A stretch of 64,000 bases of DNA from Microvirga sp. Mcv34 (GTDB lineage Bacteria; Pseudomonadota; Alphaproteobacteria; Rhizobiales; Beijerinckiaceae), in the NCBI RefSeq assembly GCF_024519725.1, contig NZ_JALJRK010000005.1, forward strand, positions 115,043 through 179,042. Direction: 5' to 3'. The notes beneath the pieces were generated by a model. It did not search any database and had not been told where the DNA came from. It worked only from the letters and a program-made list of their open reading frames with translations. The translations under genes were made by a program, and so were the position numbers. Numbering within the stretch: the stretch's first letter is position 1; each line of letters begins with the position of its first letter. Of the stretch, positions 36,818 through 45,869 are shown in pieces.

Positions 36818-38536
36818 ATGCTGGCTTCTCTTCCGCACACCGCACCTCTGAGCATTCCCAATTCATTTGCGAGCACCGCAATCGCCCTGTCCGATGGCAA
36901 TTACATGATTGCCTGGACAGAGACCAATGGACCTTCCGACGCTCAAGTCGCGAGCATATTCACCCAAATCATGAACCCCGCAGGACAAATTCTGCGTGGG
37001 AAAGAGCTAACCTATCAAAAGCAAGGCACTGATTTCACGCAACTTGACGGTGTGACGCTCGCGGACGGAAGAACTGCGCTGGTCTGGTACGATGGCTCGA
37101 TCAGCAAGATTGAAGCGACGTTCTTCAGCCCGAGTCATGTCCTGATCTCAGGCAATCCCGTGACTATCAGCGATCCGGCCGCGTCCGACCCTTCCCTTTA
37201 CAGAGTCGATGCCAAGGCGGATGGCGGCTTCACTGTCCTTTACAGCGGCAGCGTTCTCTTTCCTGGCGATGCCGATCCACAACGTTGCTTGATCGAAGCC
37301 ATTGTGAGCAAAAGCGGCACAGGTTGGACGCCAGATTCCTCCACCGTTCACAATATGCCTTCTTCCGAAGGAAACCTAAGGGTGACAGCCGGCCTGCCGA
37401 ACGGGAACTTGATCACATTGTTGGCCACCAACGCGGGCACGATTCAAGCTTACGAGTACAATGCGACTGTAGATGAGGTGGTAGCAACTTGGACTGTCGG
37501 AACCTTCGCCACAGGGGCCGGAGTTCACATGGGCGTTTCTGCGCTCGCGAATGGCGGCTCTGTTGCGGTTTGGGAAGATAAAACCGGAACCGGCGCCAAG
37601 GTCATGCATCTGCAGGCGTTCAATGCCAGCGGACAGCCTGTCGGAGCGGCGGTCGACTTCGCGATCCCCAATCTGACGGTCGAGGGTATCCCCCAAGTCA
37701 AAGCGCTGGCCAATGGCGGGTTCGCGCTGAGCTTTGAGGTAAGGACGGCCGTCGGCGACACGGACGTTTATGTGGCAGCCAGCGCAGCCAACGGGACCAT
37801 CATCCAGGACGCCGTCACCGTCGGCACCGTCACGGCGGGCGATCAATACAATCCCGCAATCGTCGGGCTCGCCAACGGCACCTTCGTCGTCAGCTGGAGG
37901 GATGCAAATACATTCAAATTCGAGAGCGAGATTTTCGGCGTAACCGGCACCCCCACGGACCCCAGCACCCCCAACACTCCCAGCACTCCTTCAACGCCGA
38001 CCACCCCCGCTTGGTCCGCGACGCAAGGCGATGACCTCTACGTCGGCACGGCCGGGAATGATCACGTGAGCGGCCTGGGCGGCGATGACAGGCTTGGTGG
38101 CGGCGCTGGGGACGATCAGCTCTCAGGCGATGCGGGCAACGACTTCCTCGAAGGAGGCGATGGCTCGGACATTCTGCGCGGTGGCCTTGGCAAGGATACA
38201 CTGAGCGGTGGAGCGGGTGCGGATTCGTTCTATTTCGATTCCGCTGTGGCCAAGAAGAAGAACACCAACATCGACAAGATCGTGAGTTTTAACGTCAAGG
38301 ACGATACGATCTACCTGGCGAAAGCTGTCTTCACGAAGCTCAAGGCCGGAAAGCTCAAGAAGGATGCCTTCTTCATCGGCAACAAGGCCCATGACGGCTC
38401 AGACAGGGTCATCTACGACAAGAAGTCCGGCAAGGTCTTCTACGATCCCGACGGCACCGGGAAGCAGCAGCAGATCCAGTTCGCCACCCTCGATAAGAAC
38501 CTGAAGATGACGGAAAAGGACTTCTTCGTCTTCTAA
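36818..38536 (+). CDS. RTX calcium-binding protein with N-terminal beta-propeller-like region
   Basis: 572 residues, no signal peptide. The first 370 residues are built of repeats of about 50 residues with L-A-D/N-G-x-x-x-V-x-W motifs, suggesting a beta-propeller. A proline/threonine-rich linker (about 386-403) leads to four G-G-x-G-x-D-x-L RTX nonapeptides (about 415-470), which bind calcium after export. The last 100 residues match the C-terminal modules of the other two RTX genes and end in D-F-F-V-F, a likely type I secretion signal. Its secretion machinery is not in the window. Confidence 0.85.
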   Translation: MLASLPHTAPLSIPNSFASTAIALSDGNYMIAWTETNGPSDAQVASIFTQIMNPAGQILRGKELTYQKQGTDFTQLDGVTLADGRTALVWYDGSISKIEATFFSPSHVLISGNPVTISDPAASDPSLYRVDAKADGGFTVLYSGSVLFPGDADPQRCLIEAIVSKSGTGWTPDSSTVHNMPSSEGNLRVTAGLPNGNLITLLATNAGTIQAYEYNATVDEVVATWTVGTFATGAGVHMGVSALANGGSVAVWEDKTGTGAKVMHLQAFNASGQPVGAAVDFAIPNLTVEGIPQVKALANGGFALSFEVRTAVGDTDVYVAASAANGTIIQDAVTVGTVTAGDQYNPAIVGLANGTFVVSWRDANTFKFESEIFGVTGTPTDPSTPNTPSTPSTPTTPAWSATQGDDLYVGTAGNDHVSGLGGDDRLGGGAGDDQLSGDAGNDFLEGGDGSDILRGGLGKDTLSGGAGADSFYFDSAVAKKKNTNIDKIVSFNVKDDTIYLAKAVFTKLKAGKLKKDAFFIGNKAHDGSDRVIYDKKSGKVFYDPDGTGKQQQIQFATLDKNLKMTEKDFFVF

Positions 38537-38563
38537 AGCCCTGTCTACCTGGCTTCTCCCGGA

Positions 38564-38590
38564 TTCCGGCATCACGCCGGAAGTCTTTTC
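38564..38590 (+). terminator. Intrinsic terminator of the second RTX gene
   Basis: Stem TTCCGGC (38564-38570) / GCCGGAA (38576-38582) with a 5-base loop, followed by GTCTTTTC. It is 27 bases after the RTX stop. Confidence 0.6.
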
Positions 38591-38630
38591 TTGTTGAGAG
38601 CAGATCCAAACAGGTCACGAGCGGCTTTTC

Positions 38631-39323
38631 ATGAGACGTTTCAATCGCACCTTTATCATAACCGCAATAGCCTGTTCGGGCGCCGTATGTCTCGCTTTCC
38701 TCTACATTCGGTTTTATGAGCCTGATCGCACCACATACCCTGTGCGGGGCATAGACGTCTCACACCACCAGAAAGAGATCGACTGGCACAAAGTAGCCAA
38801 TGACGATGTGAGCTTCGCCTTCATCAAGGCTTCGGAAGGTGGTGATCATCGCGACAGGCGGTTTGCCGCGAACTGGAAAGAGGCCCAGGCCGCTGGTCTG
38901 AAAGTCGGCACCTATCACTTCTTCACGTTCTGCCGCCCGGGCGGCGATCAGGCCAAGAACTTTCTCGATGCGCTCGGAGCGGATAAAGGTTCGCTCCCGG
39001 CTGCCCTGGACCTCGAGTTCGGCGGAAACTGCAACGTCGCGCCGGACCCGTCGGATATCAGGGCCGAGATCCATCGCTTCCTCGAACCTGTCGAGCGCCA
39101 TACGGGCAAGCCCGTCGTTCTGTATGTCACGCCCGAATTCTGGGAAGCTTATCACCACATTCTGCCGCGAAGACCGCTCTGGGTCCGTTCCCTCTTCTGG
39201 AAACCATCACAGAAGGAGTGGAGCATCTGGCAATACCACAATGCCGGCAGTGTTGACGGGATCTCAGGCCGAGTGGATCTGAATGTCATTCAGGATATGC
39301 ACGCACTGTCGTCAGGAAATTGA
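38631..39323 (+). CDS. Glycoside hydrolase family 25 lysozyme-like protein
   Basis: 230 residues. An N-terminal hydrophobic segment (about 8-28) is a signal anchor, placing the domain in the periplasm. The GH25 domain begins at G-I-D-V-S-H-H-Q (about 40-47) with the first acidic residue, and has A-L-D-L-E-F (about 127-132) carrying the Asp/Glu catalytic pair, then W-Q-Y-H near the end. The family cleaves the beta-1,4 bond in peptidoglycan. It could act in cell wall turnover or as a toxin-like muramidase; nothing nearby settles it. Confidence 0.9.
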   Translation: MRRFNRTFIITAIACSGAVCLAFLYIRFYEPDRTTYPVRGIDVSHHQKEIDWHKVANDDVSFAFIKASEGGDHRDRRFAANWKEAQAAGLKVGTYHFFTFCRPGGDQAKNFLDALGADKGSLPAALDLEFGGNCNVAPDPSDIRAEIHRFLEPVERHTGKPVVLYVTPEFWEAYHHILPRRPLWVRSLFWKPSQKEWSIWQYHNAGSVDGISGRVDLNVIQDMHALSSGN

Positions 39324-39336
39324 TTGGAATCTGCGC

Positions 39337-39816
39337 TCAGCGCCTATCCTCAAAAAAGCCTTTCAGCAGCTGAGCCGCCTCCCTCTCCCGGATGCCGCCA
39401 TAGACCTCCGGGGCGTGGTGGCAGGTCGGCTGATCGAAGAAGCGGACCCCGCTGTCGACCGCGCCCCCCTTGAGGTCATGGGCCGCGTAATAGACCCGCC
39501 GGAGCCGGGCGAAAGAGATAGCCCCCGCGCACATGGTGCAGGGCTCCAGGGTGACGTAGAGATCGCAGCCGGACAGGCGCTCGTCGTCCAAAGCCTCGCA
39601 GGCTTGGCGGATGGCGAGCATTTCCGCGTGGGCCGAGGGGTCCCGCAGCTCGCGCGGGCGGTTGCCTGCCGAGGCGATGACCCGGCCATCCTTGACGACG
39701 GCGGCCCCCACGGGCACCTCCCCGCGCGCCGCGGCGGCACGGGCCTCGTCGAAGGCCACGCTCATGGGATCCGGACGTCCCGGATCAAGCGGCTCATGAT
39801 CGGCGTTATCCGTCAA
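39337..39816 (-). CDS. tadA: tRNA adenosine(34) deaminase
   Basis: 159 residues. The zinc site H63-A-E65 and P92-C93-x-x-C96 is intact, with Glu65 as proton shuttle. It converts A34 to inosine in tRNA-Arg(ACG), which is essential in most bacteria. The short chain and E-V-P-V-G-A near residue 34 distinguish TadA from free-nucleoside deaminases. Start choice: AAGGAG is placed eight bases before TTG 39816, while an in-frame ATG at 39765 has no such site. The TTG is therefore taken, with the ATG as alternative. It diverges from the rluB-type gene. Confidence 0.9.
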   Translation of the reverse strand: MTDNADHEPLDPGRPDPMSVAFDEARAAAARGEVPVGAAVVKDGRVIASAGNRPRELRDPSAHAEMLAIRQACEALDDERLSGCDLYVTLEPCTMCAGAISFARLRRVYYAAHDLKGGAVDSGVRFFDQPTCHHAPEVYGGIREREAAQLLKGFFEDRR

Positions 39817-39870
39817 CGGGTTCGCTCCTTAACCCTCGCTTCTATGGAACTCCTCTGCTATCAGGCTCCC

Positions 39871-41934
39871 ATGACCGACAGCAACGACGATAATCGCAGG
39901 GGCCGTTCCTCCGGACGCTCCGACCGCGGCCGCCCCTCAGGTGATAGGCCCTTCCGCAAGCCCCGCGAGGGTGGCGAGCGCCCCTTCCGTGCCCGGGGCG
40001 ACGACGACCGCCCGCGCAAGCCCCGCGAGGCCGGCGACCGGCCTTTCCGCAGCCGCGACGGCGACAAGCCGTTCCGCCCGCGCGGAGAAGAGGGTGAGCG
40101 TCCCCGCCGCTTCGAAGGCGGAGAGAAGAAATCCTTCAGGCCCCGCGGCGAGGGCGGCGATAAGCCGTTCCGTGCACGCAGCGGCGGGGACAAGCCCTTC
40201 CGCGGTCGCGCCGGCGACGAGCGCCCGCGCCGCTTCGACCGCTCGGCCGAGGATCGTCCGCGCCGCGCCCGGGAGGAAAGCCCGGCCGTGCCGGCCGAGC
40301 CGCAGGAGCCCGTCGAGGACCGGATCGCCAAGGTCATCGCCCGGGCGGGCGTCGCATCCCGCCGCGACGCGGAGGTGCTGATCGCGGAAGGCCGCGTGAC
40401 CCTCAACGGCAAGGTGCTGGAATCCCCGGCCATCAACGTGACGGCGGCCGACAAGATCACCGTGGACGGCGAGCCCCTGCCCGCCAAGGAGCGGACGCGC
40501 CTGTGGCTCTTCCACAAGCCGCGCGGCCTCGTGACCACGGCCCGGGACCCGGAAGGCCGTCCGACCGTGTTCGACAACCTGCCCGAGGACCTGCCCCGCG
40601 TGGTGGCGGTGGGCCGGCTCGACATCAACACGGAAGGCCTGCTGCTCCTGACCAACGATGGCGGGCTTGCCCGTGTAATCGCACATCCGGATACCGGCTG
40701 GCTGCGCCGCTACAAGGTGCGCGCCCATGGCGAGATCAACCAGGCGGACCTCGACAAGCTGCGCGACGGGATCAGCATCGACGGGATCGATTACGGCCCC
40801 ATCGAGGCGCGCCTCGACCGGATGCAGGGCGACAACGTGTGGATCACGATGGGCCTGCGCGAGGGCAAGAACCGCGAGATCAAGCGCATCCTCGAACATC
40901 TCGGCATGCAGGTGAACCGCCTGATCCGCATGTCCTTCGGACCGTTCCAGCTCGGCGACCTCGAAGTCGGCCTCGTGGAAGAGGTGCGCACCAAGGTGCT
41001 GCGGGATCAGCTCGGAGACGCGCTGGCCGCAGAAGCGGGTGTCGATTTCGAAAGCCCGGTGCGCGAGCCCATCGCGCCTTTCGGCTCGTCCAAGAAGCAG
41101 GACCGCGAGGAGCGCAGCGAGCGTCCCTCACGCTTCGGCCGCGACCGGAACGACGAGCGTCCGCGCCGCCGCCGTGACGACGATGAACGGCCGTCGCGTG
41201 GCCGTGGCGGCGACCGGTTCGAGCGCGATGAGGAGGAGCCCAAGAAGCGCCCCTCGCGCCTCGACGTGAAGACGAGCGTGTGGCGCGCCGGCGAGACGGA
41301 CGAGGACGCCCCGCGCCGGAAGTCCCCGCGCCGCGGCGCCGATCCGAAGGAAGCCCGCGCCGCGAGTGGAGAGCTCCAGCGTGAGCGCGTCGGCGCGATC
41401 TCATCGAGCGAGGGCCGCAAGGTCGTCGTGGAGCGTCTGGTGCGCCAGCCGCAGGAAGAGGAAGCGCCGGCACCGCGTCGGGGCCGCGCCACGGCCGGCG
41501 GCGAGGATCGTCCGCGCCGCCGCGATGACCGCGAAGGGGCTCCAGCCCGTCGCGGCCGCGAGACCGGCGAGCGCCCCTTCCGTGCCCGCGGCGACGACGA
41601 GCGGCCGCGCAAGCCTCGTGAGGCCGGCGACCGGCCATTCCGCACCCGATCCGAGGGCGACGAGCGTCCGCGTTCGCGCCAGGGTGAACGCCCGTTCCGC
41701 TCCCGCGAGGGCGGCGGCGACGACCGGCCGCGCAAGCCGCAGGGCGACCGTCCGTTCCGCGCCCGCGGCGACGATGATCGTCCCCGTCGCGGTCCTCCGC
41801 GCGGGGATGCTCCCTCGCGCAGCGGCCCGAAAGGCGGAGGCTTCAAGGGCGGCCCCAGAGGCGCGCCCAAGGGCGGCGCCTCGAAGGGCGGCTTCAAGGG
41901 CGGTTCCAAAGGCGGCCCGCGCGGCCGCCGCTGA
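39871..41934 (+). CDS. rluB: RluB/RsuA-family pseudouridine synthase with long Arg-rich tails
   Basis: 687 residues, more than twice the catalytic core. The core (about 150-395) has an S4 RNA-binding domain starting at D-R-I-A-K-V-I-A-R-A-G, then the synthase domain with G-R-L-D-I-N-T-E-G-L-L-L-L-T-N-D-G (catalytic Asp) and R-E-G-K-N-R-E-I-K-R. It isomerises a uridine in 23S (or 16S) rRNA. The flanks are low-complexity repeats of R-P-F-R-x-R-x-x-D-D-R-P-R-K-P type, giving a disordered, strongly basic N-tail of about 145 residues and a C-tail of about 290. The start ATG 39871 precedes this tail. Confidence 0.92.
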   Translation: MTDSNDDNRRGRSSGRSDRGRPSGDRPFRKPREGGERPFRARGDDDRPRKPREAGDRPFRSRDGDKPFRPRGEEGERPRRFEGGEKKSFRPRGEGGDKPFRARSGGDKPFRGRAGDERPRRFDRSAEDRPRRAREESPAVPAEPQEPVEDRIAKVIARAGVASRRDAEVLIAEGRVTLNGKVLESPAINVTAADKITVDGEPLPAKERTRLWLFHKPRGLVTTARDPEGRPTVFDNLPEDLPRVVAVGRLDINTEGLLLLTNDGGLARVIAHPDTGWLRRYKVRAHGEINQADLDKLRDGISIDGIDYGPIEARLDRMQGDNVWITMGLREGKNREIKRILEHLGMQVNRLIRMSFGPFQLGDLEVGLVEEVRTKVLRDQLGDALAAEAGVDFESPVREPIAPFGSSKKQDREERSERPSRFGRDRNDERPRRRRDDDERPSRGRGGDRFERDEEEPKKRPSRLDVKTSVWRAGETDEDAPRRKSPRRGADPKEARAASGELQRERVGAISSSEGRKVVVERLVRQPQEEEAPAPRRGRATAGGEDRPRRRDDREGAPARRGRETGERPFRARGDDERPRKPREAGDRPFRTRSEGDERPRSRQGERPFRSREGGGDDRPRKPQGDRPFRARGDDDRPRRGPPRGDAPSRSGPKGGGFKGGPRGAPKGGASKGGFKGGSKGGPRGRR

Positions 41935-41991
41935 ACGAGGGGAAACACCAACCTCATTCTGAGAGGCGGCTCATCAAGCTCTTCCCTCGCT

Positions 41992-42099
41992 GTCATGGCC
42001 GTCCCCGGACTTGATCCGGGGATCAGTCCCGGCCATCCCGATACGGTGAGGTGCGGCGCTTTTCGGATCGGGATCACCGGCACAAGGCCGGTGATGACG
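41992..42099. repeat. REP-like palindromic element, copy 3 (long form)
   Basis: GTCATGGCCGTCCCCGGACT start, with the CCCCGGACTTGATCCGGGG arm as in copy 1, then CCGGCCATCCCGAT and ATCACCGGC-ACAAG-GCCGGTGAT. It lies between the rluB-type gene and rsmD. Confidence 0.82.
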
Positions 42100-42176
42100 G
42101 GGGGAGGGTTGCTGGTCCTTGATAATCCGAACTCCTAGGATGAGCTTTCCAAGACTCTCTCAATGAGGTTCAGAAC

Positions 42177-42734
42177 ATGAGAATCGTGGGCGGACGCTGG
42201 CGCGGCCGCTCGCTCAAGGGGCCGAGCTCGGACGCGATCCGCCCGACCTCGGACCGCCTGCGCGAGGCGCTCTTCAACATCCTCCAGCACGGCTATGACG
42301 ACCCGATCGAGGGCGCGCGCGTGCTCGACCTCTTCGCCGGAACCGGCGCCCTGGGGCTGGAAGCGCTCTCCCGCGGCGGCGCCTTCGCGCTCTTCGTCGA
42401 CGATGGTGCGCAGTCCCGTGGCATTATCCGCGAGAACGTGGAAGCCCTCGGCGCCGGCGGCGCCACCCGGCTCTTCCGCCGCGACGCCACCCGCATGGGC
42501 GATGCCGCCCCCAACGCGCCCTTCTCCGTCGTCTTCTGCGACCCGCCCTACGGCAAGGACTTGGCGCCCAAGGCCCTGCGTTCCTGTGCCGAAGGCGGCT
42601 GGCTCATGCCCGATGCCCTCGTGATCGTGGAAGAGGCGCAGAACGCCGAAGTCACCCTGCCGGAAGGTTTCGAGGAGGTCGAGCGGCGGGGTTACGGGGA
42701 AACGAAGGTGCTGTTCGGGCGGTATCGAGGTTGA
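42177..42734 (+). CDS. rsmD: 16S rRNA (guanine-966-N2)-methyltransferase
   Basis: 185 residues. It has the Rossmann SAM-binding motif L-D-L-F-A-G-T-G-A-L-G-L-E (about 48-60) and the catalytic D-P-P-Y (about 122-125) of N2-guanine/N6-adenine methyltransferases. The N-terminus M-R-I-V-G-G-x-W-R-G-R is the RsmD hallmark. It methylates G966 in the small ribosomal subunit. It follows the pseudouridine synthase gene in the same orientation with a REP element between, a common arrangement of the two rRNA-modification genes. Confidence 0.96.
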   Translation: MRIVGGRWRGRSLKGPSSDAIRPTSDRLREALFNILQHGYDDPIEGARVLDLFAGTGALGLEALSRGGAFALFVDDGAQSRGIIRENVEALGAGGATRLFRRDATRMGDAAPNAPFSVVFCDPPYGKDLAPKALRSCAEGGWLMPDALVIVEEAQNAEVTLPEGFEEVERRGYGETKVLFGRYRG

Positions 42735-42740
42735 GGCTGC

Positions 42741-43508
42741 TTACTGGAATGAGGTTTGTGTTCGGATCCATTTTCGGATCAAGGTGCCACCGAAGACCAA
42801 ACCTCCTCCTAGGCAAACCGAAATCAGCCAGGGGGCCAGAGTCAGCCCTCCAAGGAGACCGAAAAAGCCTGAGACCAGGATGAGGAAGAGCCCCATTCCG
42901 AGGATCAGAAAGATTGCTAAAGCTGCCATGAAGGTTTCGAAGTATCGCCTTCTAGGCTGCCTTTTGATGACAATGACTCCTGCACCTAGGAGAGCGCACA
43001 AAGCGCCTATGACGACACTGAAGACGACCTCTGGAATTTTGTCGGATAGCATCGCCTGGTAACCGAGGAGTTTTTCTCTGAAACTTGGATCCCGGCGCGA
43101 GAAGCCCCAGTTTTCAAGTCCATTCTCCAGTTCCCACAAACCGTCCCGTTCATGATCCGAGAGGCCCGGTACAATTGGTCCTGACCGGAAGGACGACGGC
43201 GTAGGGTCGAGTATCTTCCCCGCGGAGAAATCGAAGATGAGACATCGTCTCACTTCCCAGCATGAGAGCACCATCGAACGCGTCTTGTGACTTCGTGCCA
43301 GCAACCGTCCATGCGCATCCACGATGATGACGCGCACGGGATCCGGACCCAAAATTCCATCTCCGTTCAAAAGTCTCGCTTCTCCCATCTCGCCACTGGG
43401 AAGCTGAATTTTCTCCACTTGAGTGAAGTACGGACGATGCGCGGAAGCTGGAGACGAGCCGGTGACGGCGATAATGAGCACGAGAAAGAAGGCGGCGATT
43501 TGCATCAT
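42741..43508 (-). CDS. Membrane hypothetical protein, 255 aa
   Basis: 255 residues: an N-terminal signal peptide (about 1-23, cleavage after A-S-A), a periplasmic part of about 130 residues with one pair of cysteines, then three or four hydrophobic segments (about 160-180, 193-230 and 232-246). No family is recognised. Base composition is lower in GC than in the neighbouring genes, a hint of later acquisition or relaxed selection. It is convergent with rsmD (six bases apart) and divergent from the alcohol dehydrogenase gene. Confidence 0.6.
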   Translation of the reverse strand: MMQIAAFFLVLIIAVTGSSPASAHRPYFTQVEKIQLPSGEMGEARLLNGDGILGPDPVRVIIVDAHGRLLARSHKTRSMVLSCWEVRRCLIFDFSAGKILDPTPSSFRSGPIVPGLSDHERDGLWELENGLENWGFSRRDPSFREKLLGYQAMLSDKIPEVVFSVVIGALCALLGAGVIVIKRQPRRRYFETFMAALAIFLILGMGLFLILVSGFFGLLGGLTLAPWLISVCLGGGLVFGGTLIRKWIRTQTSFQ

Positions 43509-43629
43509 AAATCATGAATAACAACAAAGTATCACATCGTCACCTTTGAGAGACGACGTTGGAATTTGCCCCATCGTCACCCGCCCGCTATACCGCCCTT
43601 CCCTGTCGGCCGTAGAAGGAATGCCTCCC

Positions 43630-44670
43630 ATGAAAGCGGTTCTCTTCGAGCAGTTCGGCCAGCCGCCGCGCGTGCAGAACGTGCCGGATCCGACGCCCTC
43701 GGCGGAAGGGGTCGTGATCAAGGTGGAGGCGACGGGACTGTGCCGGAGCGACTGGCACGGTTGGATGGGGCACGATCCCGACGTGGTGCTGCCGCACGTG
43801 CCGGGGCATGAACTGGCCGGCACGGTTCTGGCAACCGGCAGGCAGGTGACGCGCTGGAGAAAAGGCGACCGGGTCACCGTACCGTTCGTGGGCGGCTGCG
43901 GGCATTGCCATGAATGCCACTCGGGCAATCACCAGGTCTGCGAGCAGCAGTTCCAGCCGGGCTTCACGGCCTGGGGGTCCTTCGCGGAATATGTGGCGGT
44001 CGACTATGCCGACACCAATCTCGTGGCCCTGCCCGACGAACTCGATTTCGCTACCGCCGCAAGCCTCGGCTGCCGCTTCGTCACGTCGTTCCGCGCCATC
44101 GTCGACCAGGGCCGCGTCAAGCCCGGCGAATGGGTGGCGGTGCATGGATGCGGGGGCGTGGGCCTTTCGGCTATCATGATCGCCAGTGCCATGGGGGCGA
44201 ATGTGATCGCCGTCGATCTCACCGACGAGAAGCTCGCCTTCGCCCGGACCATGGGCGCGGTCGCGACCGTCAATGCGCGCGATGCCGCCGACGTGGTCGG
44301 CGCGGTGAAGGAGATCACCCGGGGCGGCGCGCATGTGTCCATCGACGCCCTGGGCCATCCGGTGACCTGCTTCAATTCCATCGCGAACCTGCGCCGCCGC
44401 GGGCGGCATGTGCAGGTCGGCCTGATGGTGGGAGACCATGCCCGCGCGCAGGTGCCGATGGCGCAGATCATCGCCCACGAGCTGGAGGTCTACGGCAGCC
44501 ACGGCATGCAGGCCTTCCGCTATCAGGACATGATGGCCATGATCCGCACCGGCAAGCTCGCGCCCCAGAAGCTCGTCGGCCAGCACATCGGTCTCGACGA
44601 GGCCCCCGCCGCCCTGATGGCCATGGACCGGTTCGAGGGCTTAGGGATCAGCGTCATCACGCGGTTCTGA
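43630..44670 (+). CDS. Zinc-dependent alcohol dehydrogenase family protein
   Basis: 346 residues of the medium-chain dehydrogenase family. The catalytic zinc ligands C-R-S-D-W-H (about 38-43) and G-H-E (about 60-62), the structural zinc cluster C-G-H-C-x-x-C-x7-C (about 90-104) and the NAD-binding G-C-G-G-V-G-L (about 172-178) are all present. Substrate cannot be assigned; primary or secondary alcohols are likely. ATG 43630 is preferred because AAGGA ends nine bases before it, whereas the ATG at 43621 touches that site. Confidence 0.9.
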   Translation: MKAVLFEQFGQPPRVQNVPDPTPSAEGVVIKVEATGLCRSDWHGWMGHDPDVVLPHVPGHELAGTVLATGRQVTRWRKGDRVTVPFVGGCGHCHECHSGNHQVCEQQFQPGFTAWGSFAEYVAVDYADTNLVALPDELDFATAASLGCRFVTSFRAIVDQGRVKPGEWVAVHGCGGVGLSAIMIASAMGANVIAVDLTDEKLAFARTMGAVATVNARDAADVVGAVKEITRGGAHVSIDALGHPVTCFNSIANLRRRGRHVQVGLMVGDHARAQVPMAQIIAHELEVYGSHGMQAFRYQDMMAMIRTGKLAPQKLVGQHIGLDEAPAALMAMDRFEGLGISVITRF

Positions 44671-44774
44671 GCCTGAACGCGCCTGGCCCGCATTCACCCT
44701 TCCGGTCGAAAACAATCGCCTTCCGGGCCACGCATTGGTAGAGAGCATGCCGACATGAGGATTGGGCGACGCCA

Positions 44775-45869
44775 GTGACGGAGACGGATGCCATTGTTGC
44801 GCTGATCGCGCTTTTCGAGCGCGAGGGCTATGCGCGGATCGAGCCGCCGGTGCTGCAGCCGGCGGACGTGTTCATCGACCTTTCGGGCGAGGATATCCGG
44901 CGGCGCATGTTCGTGACGCAGGATGCCTCGGGGGCGGAACTGTGCCTGCGGCCCGAATACACGATCCCGGTCTGCCTGCATCATCTCCACCGGCATGGGG
45001 CCCAGCCCTCCGGCTATTCCTACGGCGGACCGGTCTTCCGCATGCGCCCGGGCGAGAGCGGCGAGTTTCTGCAGGCGGGCCTCGAATCCATCGGTCGCAA
45101 GGACGTCTCGGCGGTCGATGCGGAGATTCTCGCCCTCGCCCTGGACGGCCTCACGCAGTTCGGCGGCCCCGCCCCCATCGTGAAGCTGGGCGACATGGGC
45201 TTGCTCCATGCCCTGATCGACGCCTTGGGGATCGCGCCGGCCGCCAAGAGGCGCGTGATCCGGGCCATCGTGTCGGGCCAGGGGCTGGCGAGCCTCGCCG
45301 AGCCCGATGGGCCAGGCGCCCAGGAGCACGCGGGCCTTCTCGCCGCCATCGAGGGACAGGCGCCCCAGGCCGCCAAGGCCTTCGTGGAGGACATCCTGTC
45401 CATTGCGGGCATTGCCCGGGTCGGCGGACGCAGCGCGGGCGAGATCGCCGAGCGCTTCCTGGCCCGCGCGGCGAACCGGACGGGCCTGCCCGACGACGCC
45501 CGGCAGGTGCTGGAGCGCTATCTCACCATCGCGGGCGACCCGGACCAGGCAGCCCATGCGGTGAGGACCCTCGCCAAGGATGCAGGGCTCGATCTCGACG
45601 GAGCGCTGAGTCTCTTCGAGGAGCGGACCGGCTTCATGGCGGCCCGGGGGCTCGATGTGAGCACCTTCTCCTTCGCCGCCACCTTCGCCCGCAATCTCGA
45701 CTACTACACGGGCTTCATCTTCGAGGTGCAGGACCCGCGCCGCGGCGACGGCAAGCCCGTCGTGGGCGGCGGGCGATACGACCACCTGCTCGAGCATCTC
45801 GGCGCCGATGCGCCGATCCCGGCGGTTGGCTGCTCCTTCTGGCTCGACCGCATCGTGGGGACACCCTGA
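44775..45869 (+). CDS. hisZ: ATP phosphoribosyltransferase regulatory subunit
   Basis: 364 residues, a class II tRNA synthetase-like fold without the anticodon domain, related to HisRS. Motif 2-like P-E-Y-T-I-P-V and P-V-F-R-M-R-P-G-E-S-G-E-F-L-Q-A-G are visible. HisZ activates the HisG that follows in the first step of histidine synthesis. It starts at GTG 44775. The stop overlaps the hisG start by one base (TGATG), which gives tight coupling of partner subunits. No other his genes are here. Confidence 0.93.
   Translation: MTETDAIVALIALFEREGYARIEPPVLQPADVFIDLSGEDIRRRMFVTQDASGAELCLRPEYTIPVCLHHLHRHGAQPSGYSYGGPVFRMRPGESGEFLQAGLESIGRKDVSAVDAEILALALDGLTQFGGPAPIVKLGDMGLLHALIDALGIAPAAKRRVIRAIVSGQGLASLAEPDGPGAQEHAGLLAAIEGQAPQAAKAFVEDILSIAGIARVGGRSAGEIAERFLARAANRTGLPDDARQVLERYLTIAGDPDQAAHAVRTLAKDAGLDLDGALSLFEERTGFMAARGLDVSTFSFAATFARNLDYYTGFIFEVQDPRRGDGKPVVGGGRYDHLLEHLGADAPIPAVGCSFWLDRIVGTP

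Noticed and set aside
41007..42083. 358-codon Arg/Ser/Pro-rich frame on the minus strand
   Set aside because: Mirror of the repetitive tail of the pseudouridine synthase gene; starts in a REP element.
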